A DNA stretch of 64,000 nucleotides, from positions 33,515 through 97,514 of the forward strand of contig JALORC010000038.1 of assembly GCA_025459175.1 (NCBI GenBank), read 5' to 3'. A program made the translations under genes and the position numbers. This stretch comes from Planctomycetota bacterium (GTDB lineage: Bacteria > Planctomycetota > UBA1135 > UBA2386). Below, piece after piece: positions 1-8,012 of the stretch; the stretch's first letter is position 1, and the number at the start of each line of letters is the position of its first letter. The notes below the pieces were generated by a model. The model saw only the letters and a list, made by a program, of their open reading frames with translations, ran no database searches and had not been told where the DNA came from.

Positions 1-938
1 GGGTGCCGGACCAGGAATCGCATGCTGCCGCGCGGCACGCCGGCGAGCAGGAACCCACCGTCGGCACCGGTGCGCACCTCGATCGGATCGACCTGGCCCG
101 GCTTCTGGTTCAACGGCAGCAGCTGCACCAGCGCCCCCTCGACGGGCGCCTGGGTGGCCAGTGCGGTGACCCGGCCCCGCAGCGGGGTCATCGACGGTCG
201 CTCGAACCGCACGTCGAACGAACGCACCTCACCGATCACCAGCGACGGAAACGACGCCGGTTGCCAGTTCGCGTGCCGGGCCACGAGCCGCACGCTGCCG
301 CCGCGCACGTTGCCGAACGCGTAGCGGCCGTTGCGGCCGGTGACGGCCACCTGCACGCGCCGCGCATCGCCGGTCAGCGGCTCGAGCGCGACCCGCGCGC
401 CGATCACCGGTGCCCCGGCGTCGTTGGTCACCACGCCGCCGAGCGGGAAGCCCGGCTCGAGCCGCAGTTCGAGCGGCATACCGTTGGTCGGTACCTCGAC
501 CAGGCCTCCGGCGAACGACGCGTGCTCGAAACCGATCAGCAACCCCAGCGGGTCGTCGACGCCGAACTGGAACAGGCCGTCGCGCCCGGTGAACACGGCC
601 TGGTCGATCGGCTCGCGCTGCCACTCGGGCCACTCGGTGGCGGCGCGATACAGGGTCACCGTGGCCCCGGCCGCCGGATCGCCGCCAGGCAGACGCACGA
701 TGCCGCGCACCGACGCGCCGCGTTCGGCCGGGGCAGCGGCGCGCGGTGCCACCACCGGCTGCCGGGCCGCAGCCGGCTCGACGACCTGGTTCGCCGGCGC
801 CTTGCTCGACGCCGTCGCCGCCACACCGCGGGTGGCGCGGGCGATCATCGCCCCGACCCCGATGCCGAGCCCGAGCAGCACGCAGGTGCCGATCAGCCAG
901 GCCAGTCGCCGGTGACGCTCGGCCCACGGCGCCCTCAT
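1..938 (-). CDS. Secreted/membrane carboxypeptidase-regulatory-like protein (partial, C-terminus outside window)
   Basis: An open frame runs from an ATG at 938 off the left edge with no stop, so only about 312 N-terminal residues are seen. Residues 1-10 are basic, followed by a hydrophobic helix (about 11-30), so this is a signal anchor or uncleaved signal. After a short Ala/Pro-rich linker come at least three beta-sandwich repeats of the carboxypeptidase regulatory-like type, each with the pattern G-x-V ... G-A-x-V ... T-G-x-D/N-G-x-F/Y ... V. The ATG overlaps the kinase stop (ATGA, 935-938), so it is the third gene of the sigma/kinase operon and is probably translationally coupled. Function is unknown; the domain usually serves adhesion, carbohydrate contact or structural display outside the cytoplasm. 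Confidence 0.85.
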   Translation of the reverse strand, partial: MRAPWAERHRRLAWLIGTCVLLGLGIGVGAMIARATRGVAATASSKAPANQVVEPAAARQPVVAPRAAAPAERGASVRGIVRLPGGDPAAGATVTLYRAATEWPEWQREPIDQAVFTGRDGLFQFGVDDPLGLLIGFEHASFAGGLVEVPTNGMPLELRLEPGFPLGGVVTNDAGAPVIGARVALEPLTGDARRVQVAVTGRNGRYAFGNVRGGSVRLVARHANWQPASFPSLVIGEVRSFDVRFERPSMTPLRGRVTALATQAPVEGALVQLLPLNQKPGQVDPIEVRTGADGGFLLAGVPRGSMRFLVRH

Positions 939-3571
939 CGCCGCCCTCCCGGCAGCTCGATGCCGCGCTCGAGCAACCGCCGGAACTGCTGCACCAACAG
1001 CAGCAACCCCTCGGTCTCCCCGGCCGGCAGCACCGGTGCGGCTTCCTGGCACAGGCGGACCACCTCGGTCAACGTCGCGGTCGGCGCCACCGACTCCTGC
1101 ACGGCGACGATCGCGTCGTCGCGGGCCTGTTCGAGCGCGCCGAGCCGCAGCTGGCACTGCATGCGGCACAGCTGCGCCTCCGGTTCGCCGTCGGACTCGA
1201 CCACCCACGCGTTCGCGAGCTCCAGCGCCAGCGGCGAGCCGGCGCGCAGGTGCATGCGCGCGGCGGTGCGGGCGAGGCCGGGCAGGCTCGCGAAGTTGCG
1301 CCGCAGCTCCTCGAACCGGGGCAACCAGATCGCCACCTTCTCGCGCGCCGGCTGCAGGCGCAGCAGGTGTTCCCACGCCAGCAGCTGCAGCGCCGCCGGC
1401 AGCGGTTGTTGGTCGCGGTCGACCAGCGGCCCCTTGCGCGCCGGATCGCGCAGCATCTGCACCACCGCGCGCCAGCCCTGCAGCGGCGAGTCCGGGTGCA
1501 CCGAGGTGTCGATCGCGGTCTCGGTGCGCTGCGCCAGGTCACGCAATGCGTTGGCATCGCCGGACCGGCCGAGGGCCTCGGTGCACAAGCCGGCGAAGGT
1601 GCCGGCGAGACCGGTCGGCTGACCGTTCGCGACCGCCTCGGTCAACACCTCGCCGAGCAGCCGCTGCGCCGCTTCGTGCAGCACGCGCCGGCGCGGATAG
1701 GACAGGCCGAAGTCCATCAGGTTGGACTGCGGCAGCGGCTGCAGCCCGGCGGCGCACCACAGCAACACGCCGATCACGCGCCGACGCTCGCGCGCCGCCG
1801 CCTGCAGGTCGCGCTCGAGCTGGGCGGTGCGAGCGGCGACGTCGGGATTCTCGACCACGTCGAGCACGTCGAGCAGCGCGCGCGGGAACACCGCGCCTGG
1901 GCGCAGGTAGTTGGCCAGCGCCAGATCGGTGCGGGCCTCGGTGACCCGCGCCAGCGACGCGGTCAGGTTGGCGACCCCGCGCCCGAGATAGAGCCGGTGC
2001 AGACGCAACTCGACGTCGAGGGTGCCACCGGTGCGCGCGGCCGAAGCATCGGCGATCGCGGAGTCGAACCAACGCAGCGCTTCGTAGCCGCGGCCCTCGC
2101 GCAGCAGCTCGCTGGCCGCCGGCGCCGGATCGTCCGTGTAGGCCGACCGCATCGCCGCCACCTGCGCATCGTCGGGCAGGTCGCGGCCGGCGCGGTCGAA
2201 CTCCTTCAGGATCGCCTCGGTCGGCGACACCGCGTCGACCTCGCGCCCGGTCAGCGCCGCCAGCAGCGGCACCGGTCCCCACGGCGCCCCGGCTTCGCTG
2301 CCGATGCTCTTCGCGATCGCGGCCAGGTGCTGCTGGTGGCGCGACACGAGGCCGCGGCCGGCCTCGCGCCGCAGCACCGTCAACAGCACGAGCGTCACCA
2401 GCAGCAGCGCGCAGACCGCGGCGATCGCCCCCGACAGCAGCGGGTTCTTGCGCGCGCGCCGCCACAGCCGGACGTGCAGCGGCAGCCGGCGGATGTGCAC
2501 CGGCTCGCCGTCGGCGATGCGCTGCAGGTCGCGCGCCAGCTCCTCGCCGTCCTGGTAGCGATCCCGCGGCTCGCGACTCAACAGCTTGTCGAGCACCGCC
2601 TCGAGGTCGCGCGGCGGCTTCGCCACGAAGTCGCGCAGCCGCCGCGGTTCGCCGTGCATGATCGACTGCAGCAGCGATTCGGTGGTCTTGCCGGCGCGCG
2701 GCAGTTCGCCCGTCAGCGCCTCGAAGATCGTCACGCCGAGCGCATAGAGGTCGCTCGCCGGCGTCAGTTCGTCGCCGAGCGCCTGCTCCGGCGAACTGTA
2801 GTGCAGCGTGCCGAGGAAGCCGCCGCCCTGCGCCGTCAGCCGCATCGAGGCCTGGTCGAGCGCCTTCGCCAGTCCGAAGTCGGTCAGCGCCAGCGTGCCG
2901 TCCTTGCCGACCAGGATGTTGCCGGGCTTGACGTCGCGGTGCAGCAGGCGGCGGCGATGGGCGAGGCCCAGCGCATCGGCGACGCCGGCGAAGCGCCGCG
3001 CGGCGTCGAGCGGCTGCATCGGCTTCTCGCCCCGCTGCCGCGCCACCGCGATGTGCTTGTCGAGGCTCATGCCGTCGACCCGTTCCATCGCGAAGAACAG
3101 CACACCCTGCGCCTCGCCGTAGTCGTAGATCGGCACGATGTGCCGATGGTGCAGGGCGGCCGTCGCGCGGGCCTCGGCGCGGAACCGCTTGCGCATCGTC
3201 GAGTCGGTGGCGTAGCTCGGCGCCAGCACCTTCAGCGCCACTTCCCGTTCGAGCTCTTGCTGCCAGCCGAGGTAGACAGTGCCCATGCCGCCGCGGCCGA
3301 GCACGCCCTTCACGTCGTAGCTGCCGATCCGCGCCGGCAGGTCGCTCGGACTACCGACCACCTGCTGCACGAACTCGAGCGCATCGAGGCGGTGCAACAG
3401 GTCGTTCGCTTCCGCGCTGCCGTCGCGATGCAGCTCCGCCCGCAGGCCCTCGCCGGCCGCCGTGCTGCGGCGCAACACGTCGGCCATGCGCAGATCGGCC
3501 GCGTCGGGTGCGCCATCGGCGCCGCCGGCATCGCCAGCATCGTCGGCGGGAGTGGGCCGGTCCGCGTTCAC
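935..3571 (-). CDS. Transmembrane serine/threonine protein kinase (PknB-like) with extracytoplasmic helical region
   Basis: About 878 aa from a GTG at 3571 that overlaps the sigma-factor stop (GTGA). An upstream in-frame start exists near 3946 but lies inside the sigma gene and gives a low-complexity Arg-rich leader, so I reject it. Residues 84-355 form a Hanks-type kinase: glycine loop GRGGMGTVY (92-100), ATP-binding Lys114 in VALK, catalytic HRDVKPGN (211-218), DFG (231-233), APE equivalent SPE (260-262). All key residues are present, so an active kinase is expected. A single membrane helix spans about 380-400; the remaining ~470 residues are helical and Ala/Leu/Arg-rich, TPR-like in texture, and probably outside the cytoplasm. 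It sits between an ECF sigma factor and a secreted regulatory-like protein, so a role in signalling to that sigma factor is plausible. Confidence 0.93.
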   Translation of the reverse strand: MNADRPTPADDAGDAGGADGAPDAADLRMADVLRRSTAAGEGLRAELHRDGSAEANDLLHRLDALEFVQQVVGSPSDLPARIGSYDVKGVLGRGGMGTVYLGWQQELEREVALKVLAPSYATDSTMRKRFRAEARATAALHHRHIVPIYDYGEAQGVLFFAMERVDGMSLDKHIAVARQRGEKPMQPLDAARRFAGVADALGLAHRRRLLHRDVKPGNILVGKDGTLALTDFGLAKALDQASMRLTAQGGGFLGTLHYSSPEQALGDELTPASDLYALGVTIFEALTGELPRAGKTTESLLQSIMHGEPRRLRDFVAKPPRDLEAVLDKLLSREPRDRYQDGEELARDLQRIADGEPVHIRRLPLHVRLWRRARKNPLLSGAIAAVCALLLVTLVLLTVLRREAGRGLVSRHQQHLAAIAKSIGSEAGAPWGPVPLLAALTGREVDAVSPTEAILKEFDRAGRDLPDDAQVAAMRSAYTDDPAPAASELLREGRGYEALRWFDSAIADASAARTGGTLDVELRLHRLYLGRGVANLTASLARVTEARTDLALANYLRPGAVFPRALLDVLDVVENPDVAARTAQLERDLQAAARERRRVIGVLLWCAAGLQPLPQSNLMDFGLSYPRRRVLHEAAQRLLGEVLTEAVANGQPTGLAGTFAGLCTEALGRSGDANALRDLAQRTETAIDTSVHPDSPLQGWRAVVQMLRDPARKGPLVDRDQQPLPAALQLLAWEHLLRLQPAREKVAIWLPRFEELRRNFASLPGLARTAARMHLRAGSPLALELANAWVVESDGEPEAQLCRMQCQLRLGALEQARDDAIVAVQESVAPTATLTEVVRLCQEAAPVLPAGETEGLLLLVQQFRRLLERGIELPGGRR

Positions 3572-4089
3572 AGCTTGAGTTCTTCGGCCAGACGTTTGAG
3601 CGCCCGGCTCAGCAGCAGGTGCACCGCGTTCTCGGTGCGCCCCATCTTGTCGCCGACCTCGCGTGCCGACAGTCCCTCGATCTTCATCAGCAGGATCACT
3701 TCGCGGTGATCCTCGGACAGCCGCTCCATCGCCGCCTCGAGCAGGCCGAGCCGATCCTTGCGGTCGGCCTCGGTCACCGGTCCGGAGCGCCGGTCGGCCA
3801 GCGGCAGGTCGGTCTTGATGCCGTGTTCGCGGCGCGGATCGCGGGCCGCGACGCCGAGCTGATCGCGCAGGATGCGGGCGACCTTGCGGCGGGCCAGGGT
3901 GACCAGCCAGGCGCCGGCATTGGCCTCGTCGGACAACGTCTTCCACGAGTGCACCGCCTCGATCGCCACTTCCTGCAGCACGTCCTCGGGATCCATGCGA
4001 ACCCTGAGATTGGGTCCCATGCGCAGATAGATCACCGACAGCAGACGCTCACGGTGCTGCTCGAAGGCGACTTCCGGGGAGAGGGACAT
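3568..4089 (-). CDS. ECF-type RNA polymerase sigma factor
   Basis: 173 aa starting MSLSPEVAFEQHRERLL. The region 2 signature lies at about residues 33-50 (DPEDVLQEVAIEAV) with the region 2.4-like stretch WLVTLARRKVARIL; region 4 is at about 118-168 with the helix-turn-helix GLSAREVGDKMGRTENAVHLLLSRAL. Length is normal for a minimal ECF factor, and no C-terminal extension or adjacent classic anti-sigma factor is visible. It is the first gene of an operon with a Ser/Thr kinase downstream (4-bp overlap), the arrangement of planctomycete ECF groups thought to be controlled by a kinase rather than by a zinc anti-sigma protein. The direct target is unknown. A 13-bp palindrome lies in the leader. 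Confidence 0.92.
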   Translation of the reverse strand: MSLSPEVAFEQHRERLLSVIYLRMGPNLRVRMDPEDVLQEVAIEAVHSWKTLSDEANAGAWLVTLARRKVARILRDQLGVAARDPRREHGIKTDLPLADRRSGPVTEADRKDRLGLLEAAMERLSEDHREVILLMKIEGLSAREVGDKMGRTENAVHLLLSRALKRLAEELKL

Positions 4090-4115
4090 CGGGCGGGGGC
4101 TACGGGCAGGGGGGC

Positions 4116-4128
4116 GGAGGATTCCTCC
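4116..4128. promoter_or_regulatory. 13-bp perfect palindrome in the leader of the sigma/kinase operon
   Basis: GGAGGATTCCTCC is a perfect inverted repeat (6-bp arms around one base) 27 bp upstream of the sigma-factor start. It could be an operator or a short RNA hairpin. The 4090-4295 interval otherwise shows no gene; a TAACCT hexamer on the minus strand (about 4143-4148) could be a -10 element. Function is inference. Confidence 0.35.
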
Positions 4129-4295
4129 ACTGCCAACAAGAGGTTACGCGAACGGAGCGCCGGCTGCGAGGCCGGCGTGACGTTCGTGCCAAGGCTCGCC
4201 CCGGCGAACTCGCCGTCCGGGCGCGCGCTATCGACCCCGGCACGATGAGTGCCGGTCTGGCACACGAACTCCTGGTCCCACCGCGGCTTCCGGCT

Positions 4296-4697
4296 TCAGG
4301 TCGCGTCGGCGAGTTCGCTCGGCAACCGCCGCAGTTTGCCGTCCCGGCCGACACAGGCGAGCTTGGTGCGGCCGGTGGCGCACACCTCGCCGTCGCGCTG
4401 GCGACGGCATTCATACTCGAGCACGACAGCGGCCTTGCCCGGCTCGGCGACCCGGACCGCGATCGCCACCACTTCGTCGTAGTCGACCGGCTTGTGGTAG
4501 CGGCAGACGAACTCGACCACCTGCAGCAGGTTGCCCTCGTCCTCCATCTGCCGGTAGGTCTTGCCACGCGCGCGCAGCCACTCGGTGCGCGCCTCCTCGA
4601 ACCAGGCGACGTAGCTGCCATGGTGGGCGATCGCCATGCGATCGGTCTCGCAGTAGCGAACGCGCACGCGGTGCACCGGCTCGGGGAACGGCATCAT
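4296..4697 (-). CDS. YbgC/FadM-type acyl-CoA thioesterase (hotdog fold)
   Basis: 133 aa, normal for single-domain 4HBT thioesterases. The N-terminal signature YCETDRMAIAHHGSYVAWFE matches the family pattern D-x-M/Y-G/A-x-x-x-H/N-x-x-Y-x-x-x-FE-x-AR, with Asp19 as the catalytic acid. The following LRARG...Y ... L.V.....Y..P..YD..V.I...V segment is the expected hotdog beta core. Such enzymes hydrolyse acyl-CoA or act near the Tol-Pal envelope system; the substrate cannot be read from sequence. Stand-alone gene with no overlap on either side. Confidence 0.9.
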   Translation of the reverse strand: MMPFPEPVHRVRVRYCETDRMAIAHHGSYVAWFEEARTEWLRARGKTYRQMEDEGNLLQVVEFVCRYHKPVDYDEVVAIAVRVAEPGKAAVVLEYECRRQRDGEVCATGRTKLACVGRDGKLRRLPSELADAT

Positions 4698-4747
4698 GCC
4701 TGTCGTTTACCCTGGCAGGGGCGTGCGGGGCGAGGGTGAGGCCGGGT

Positions 4748-5773
4748 TCATGGCGCCCGCTCGACGCGTTCGCGGGCCATCGCCAGCGCCAGCTCGCCGG
4801 GCGGCAGATTGTCGCGCTGGGCGCGATCGAGCACTTGGCCGGTGGTGATGCCGATCCGCTGTATACGCGCCGCGGTCACCCGTTCGCCGCGCAGGTGCCA
4901 CAGCGCGCCCTGGATCAACGCGCCGGCATTGGCGACGAAGTCCGGCACCACCAGCACGCCGCGCCCGTGCAGCACGAAGCCGGCCTCGGCATCGGCGAGG
5001 ATGTTGTTGGCGGCCCCACAGACCGCGCGCGCCGGCAGCGTGCGCGCGACGCCGGCGGTCAGCACACCACCGAGCGCGCAGGGCACGAACACGTGACACG
5101 CGGTGTGCACGATCGCTTCCGGCGCCACCACCGCAGCACCGAGCGCGGCCGCCGCGGCGACGCGAGCCGGCATCACGTCCGCCACCGTCAACCGCGCCCC
5201 CGCCGCGGCCAGCAGTTCGCACAGGCGCAGCCCGACGGCGCCGAGGCCCTGCACCGCGAGATGCAGGCGAGGCAACGGCAATCCGAGCCGTTCGGCCAGT
5301 GCGGCGATGGCGGCCATCACGCCGAGCGCGGTCGCGCCGGTCAGGTCGCCGGCGGTGTCGCCGGTGGCGACATAGGAGGTGTGGGCCGCGACCAGCTGCA
5401 GGTCGGCCTCGGTGGTACCGACATCGGGCCCGGTGAAGTAGCGGCCGCCGAGTTCCGCCACGGTCCGGCCGACCAGTCGGTAGGCGGCGGCGCGATCGAG
5501 GCCCGGATGGTCGAGGATCACGCACTTGCCGCCGCCGGCGGGCACCTCGGCCAGCGCGCACTTCCAGGTCATCGCCCGCGCCAGCGCGATCACGTCGCGC
5601 AGCGCCGCCGAACGGTCGGCGTAGGCCCAGCGCCGGATGCCACCGTGGGCCGGGCCGAGCCGGGTGTCGTGCACCGCGACCAGCACCGTGGCCGCCGCCG
5701 CCCGGTCGTGCACCAGCAGCAGCCGCTCGCCGTCGAACGACGGCAACGGATCGAGGTGCGCCGGCAGTTCCAT
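4748..5773 (-). CDS. Leucine/phenylalanine/valine dehydrogenase-like NAD-dependent amino-acid dehydrogenase
   Basis: 341 aa (typical family length about 350-370). The dimerisation/substrate domain has the signature MTWKCALAEVPAGGGKCVI with the two catalytic lysines (Lys71 and Lys83), then TGPDVGTTEADL carrying the catalytic Asp. The Rossmann segment VQGLGAVGLRLCELLAAAGA (about residue 180) binds NAD, and the C-terminal half keeps GGVL, AANNIL and PDFVANAGGLI-like motifs (here VANAGALIQG). It should catalyse reversible oxidative deamination of branched-chain or aromatic amino acids to 2-oxo acids. Start chosen at the ATG at 5773 because a CAGAAT hexamer ends six bases upstream. Divergent from the HEAT-repeat lipoprotein gene. 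Confidence 0.9.
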   Translation of the reverse strand: MELPAHLDPLPSFDGERLLLVHDRAAAATVLVAVHDTRLGPAHGGIRRWAYADRSAALRDVIALARAMTWKCALAEVPAGGGKCVILDHPGLDRAAAYRLVGRTVAELGGRYFTGPDVGTTEADLQLVAAHTSYVATGDTAGDLTGATALGVMAAIAALAERLGLPLPRLHLAVQGLGAVGLRLCELLAAAGARLTVADVMPARVAAAAALGAAVVAPEAIVHTACHVFVPCALGGVLTAGVARTLPARAVCGAANNILADAEAGFVLHGRGVLVVPDFVANAGALIQGALWHLRGERVTAARIQRIGITTGQVLDRAQRDNLPPGELALAMARERVERAP

Positions 5774-5779
5774 GCGGGG

Positions 5780-5785
5780 ATTCTG
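5780..5785 (-). promoter_or_regulatory. Probable -10 element of the leucine-dehydrogenase-like gene (leaderless)
   Basis: Read on the minus strand, CAGAAT is followed by six bases and then the ATG. The same 6-nt spacing is seen before several other genes here, suggesting transcription starts at or next to the start codon. No convincing -35 box. Confidence 0.4.
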
Positions 5786-5842
5786 GCGCCACCGGCGGTC
5801 GTCGGGAAGGATTGGCTGCGCATCCCCTTCCAAGCCGTCCTC

Positions 5843-6811
5843 ATGGTGCGACCATTCGTCCTGCTGCCGTTGTTGTTCGCCGCCTGCGCCACTGCCGAGC
5901 TGCGGCAGGAGGCCGCTCCCGAGCTCGAGACCAAGGAGCAACAGACCGCCGCCGCCGCGGCGCGGTATCGCAGCTTCCAGGCGCTGCTGATCCGCATGGA
6001 CCAGGCGATCGACAGCTATGTGCAGGCGCTGGCGGCCCAGGGCGAACATCGCGCCGACGACCAGGCCGAGCGGCTCGAACGCATGATCCACGACGCGGTG
6101 CTCGACCTCGACGCGGTCGACCCGCGCGACCCGCGCGCCACGACGACACCGCGCGACACCTACCGCCAGCTGCAGGCCGCCGCCAAGGACGGCACCAAGC
6201 CGAAGCAGCAGAGCATCGCGCTGGCGGCACTCGGCTTCTCGGGCCTGCCCGACGCGCTGCCGACGATGGTGCAGGGCGCCATGCTCGAGAACGCGGACGT
6301 CGTCGACAGTGCCGTGCTCGGCATCGCCGTGTTGCGTTCGCCGCAGACGCCGCCCGGGGTGCTCGCCGCCATCGCCAGGAACGACAAGCATCCGGAGGAC
6401 GGGCGGGCCCAGGCCGCCTGGGCGCTCTATCGCATCCAGGGCACCATCGAGCGTCCGACCGAGATCCTCGCCATCTGGCACGACATGCTGACCACCGGGC
6501 GCGACCAGCTGCCGCCGAGCGTGCTGATGACGGCCGTGCGCGGCGTCGGGCTCGCCCGCGACGCCACCCACGCCGACCTGATCGCGTCGTTCTTGAAGCA
6601 CCCGACCCCGCGCCTGCGCATGGCGGCGGCGCTGGCGCTCGGGCGGATGAACGCCCAGACCCACTGGGAGCAGCTGCTCGCCCTGATCGGACCGCAGGAA
6701 ACCGTGCAGAACGTGCGCCTGCTGGCCCGCAAGGCGCTGGCGGAACTCGCCGGAGGCGTCGACCACGGCTACGATCTCGCCGCGTGGCGCAAGACCTTCG
6801 ATCGCGGCTGA
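5843..6811 (+). CDS. HEAT-repeat-like lipoprotein
   Basis: 322 aa from the ATG at 5843. The first 15 residues are a lipoprotein signal (MVRPFVLLPLLFAAC; lipobox F-A-A-C, Cys15). A predicted coiled-coil/helical stretch (about 25-90) is followed by helical repeats of HEAT/PBS-lyase type, for example around SIALAALGFSGLPDALPTMVQGAM and LRMAAALALGRMNAQTHWEQLLALI. The mature protein is expected to be membrane-anchored in the periplasm and used as a protein-interaction scaffold; no catalytic residues are visible. Its 3' end overlaps the next lipoprotein gene by 28 bp, so the two are co-transcribed. Confidence 0.75.
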   Translation: MVRPFVLLPLLFAACATAELRQEAAPELETKEQQTAAAAARYRSFQALLIRMDQAIDSYVQALAAQGEHRADDQAERLERMIHDAVLDLDAVDPRDPRATTTPRDTYRQLQAAAKDGTKPKQQSIALAALGFSGLPDALPTMVQGAMLENADVVDSAVLGIAVLRSPQTPPGVLAAIARNDKHPEDGRAQAAWALYRIQGTIERPTEILAIWHDMLTTGRDQLPPSVLMTAVRGVGLARDATHADLIASFLKHPTPRLRMAAALALGRMNAQTHWEQLLALIGPQETVQNVRLLARKALAELAGGVDHGYDLAAWRKTFDRG

Positions 6812-7971
6812 GCCCCTGGCTGCTGTCGGTCGCGCTCGGCTGCGGCGCCGGCGAGCCGGCCCCGCGCGCGGTCGCCACCGGCGGCATGACCGCCGACCAA
6901 CTGCTGGCCGCGGTGCTCGACGAGTGCCATGGACCGCTGCGCGGTCGCATGAACGACGTCGATGCGACGGTGACGCTGCCCGACGGCATGCAGTGGCGAC
7001 TGTATGCCGCGCTGCCGGTCACCGTGCGCCTGCAGTCGACCGCCGGCCAGTTCCTGCTGCGCGACGGGGCGCTGTTCCGCCTGCCGCACGATGCGCCCCC
7101 CACCACCGCGGCCGAACTCGAACTCGCGCTGCAGTTGCGCGACCTCGTCGATGCCGGCGCGCTCGGCCCGCTGCACCGCGGCCGCGCGGCGGCGCGCACC
7201 GGCCCCACGACGCTGGTGGTCACCGACGCGGACGGCGTGCCGTGCGAGGTCACCCTGCCAGCCGACACCTTGCTGCCGCGCGCGCTGCGGACCGCGACGA
7301 GACCGCCGGTGCAGGTGCTGGACTGGACGCGCACCCCGACCACGTGGCTGCCGACCACCTTGCACTGCGAGGCACTCGGCGCGTGCCGCGTCGAGTTCAA
7401 CCTGAGCGGCCTGAACTGGGCCGCCGACTTCTTCGCCCGACCCGGCACGGCGGCGAAACCGGTGGCCCTGCGCATGGCCGCACCGGGCAGCGTCACCGAG
7501 GTGCAGTCCCCGGTGCCGATCGTCGTCGAGACCAAGGCGCTGACCTGGGCCAGCGTCGCCGATCCGGGCGACTGGCCGGCCCGGGCCGCAGCCTACCTGC
7601 CGCTGCACAAGGAACTGCTGGCGCAGCAGCAGTGGATCGCCGGCTTCCCGGTGTTCTGGCAGGAGCACGGCGAACGCTGGCTGGCGGCGCCGTTCCGCGG
7701 TCGCGCCGGCGGCGCCGCGTTCGCCCCGCCGGCGGGATGGCGCCTGCGCCAGATCGCGGCCGGCCGCTGGCTCGTCGTGTTCCCGCCGACCGGCGACCTG
7801 GCGGCGCGACTGGCCGAGGGCGAGCGCCTGCTGCGCGAAGCGCTGCAGCAATACGACCTGGTCGCGCGCAGCCCGATCACCGCGCAGCCGTACTTCCATC
7901 TCGAGGACGGTGCCCCGCCGGCGACCGCGCTCGCGGCACCGGTGGTGCGCATGGCGGTGGCGATCGACTGA
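6784..7971 (+). CDS. Putative lipoprotein of unknown function, possibly LolA-like N-terminal half plus GyrI/effector-binding-like C-terminal half
   Basis: About 395 aa if translation begins at the GTG at 6784 (a later CTG at 6808 is the alternative). The start region reads as a signal with lipobox V-A-L-G-C (Cys20), followed by GAGEPAP. Residues about 35-200 are beta-rich and resemble the LolA/DUF2092 lipid-carrier fold (Q-x-L-L ... VTVRLQSTAGQFLLRDGALF). After about residue 245, repeated alternating strands and helices ending in WLVVFPPTGDL ... YFHLED resemble the GyrI/SOUL-type small-molecule-binding fold. Both assignments are low confidence. It overlaps the HEAT-repeat lipoprotein gene upstream. 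Confidence 0.6.
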   Translation: MAQDLRSRLSPWLLSVALGCGAGEPAPRAVATGGMTADQLLAAVLDECHGPLRGRMNDVDATVTLPDGMQWRLYAALPVTVRLQSTAGQFLLRDGALFRLPHDAPPTTAAELELALQLRDLVDAGALGPLHRGRAAARTGPTTLVVTDADGVPCEVTLPADTLLPRALRTATRPPVQVLDWTRTPTTWLPTTLHCEALGACRVEFNLSGLNWAADFFARPGTAAKPVALRMAAPGSVTEVQSPVPIVVETKALTWASVADPGDWPARAAAYLPLHKELLAQQQWIAGFPVFWQEHGERWLAAPFRGRAGGAAFAPPAGWRLRQIAAGRWLVVFPPTGDLAARLAEGERLLREALQQYDLVARSPITAQPYFHLEDGAPPATALAAPVVRMAVAID

Positions 7972-8012
7972 ACGCCGTTGCGCGGTGGCGGCGGCGCGCG
8001 ATGCTCGCCCGC

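Noticed and set aside
746..3709. Very long plus-strand open frame opposite the Ser/Thr kinase
   Set aside because: It is Arg/Gln/His-rich and lacks any family, while the minus-strand frame has complete kinase motifs. Long antisense frames are expected at this G+C content.
3572..3946. N-terminal extension of the kinase frame
   Set aside because: The extension lies within the sigma-factor gene and is Arg/Pro/Gly-rich; the GTG at 3571 overlapping the sigma stop is a better start.
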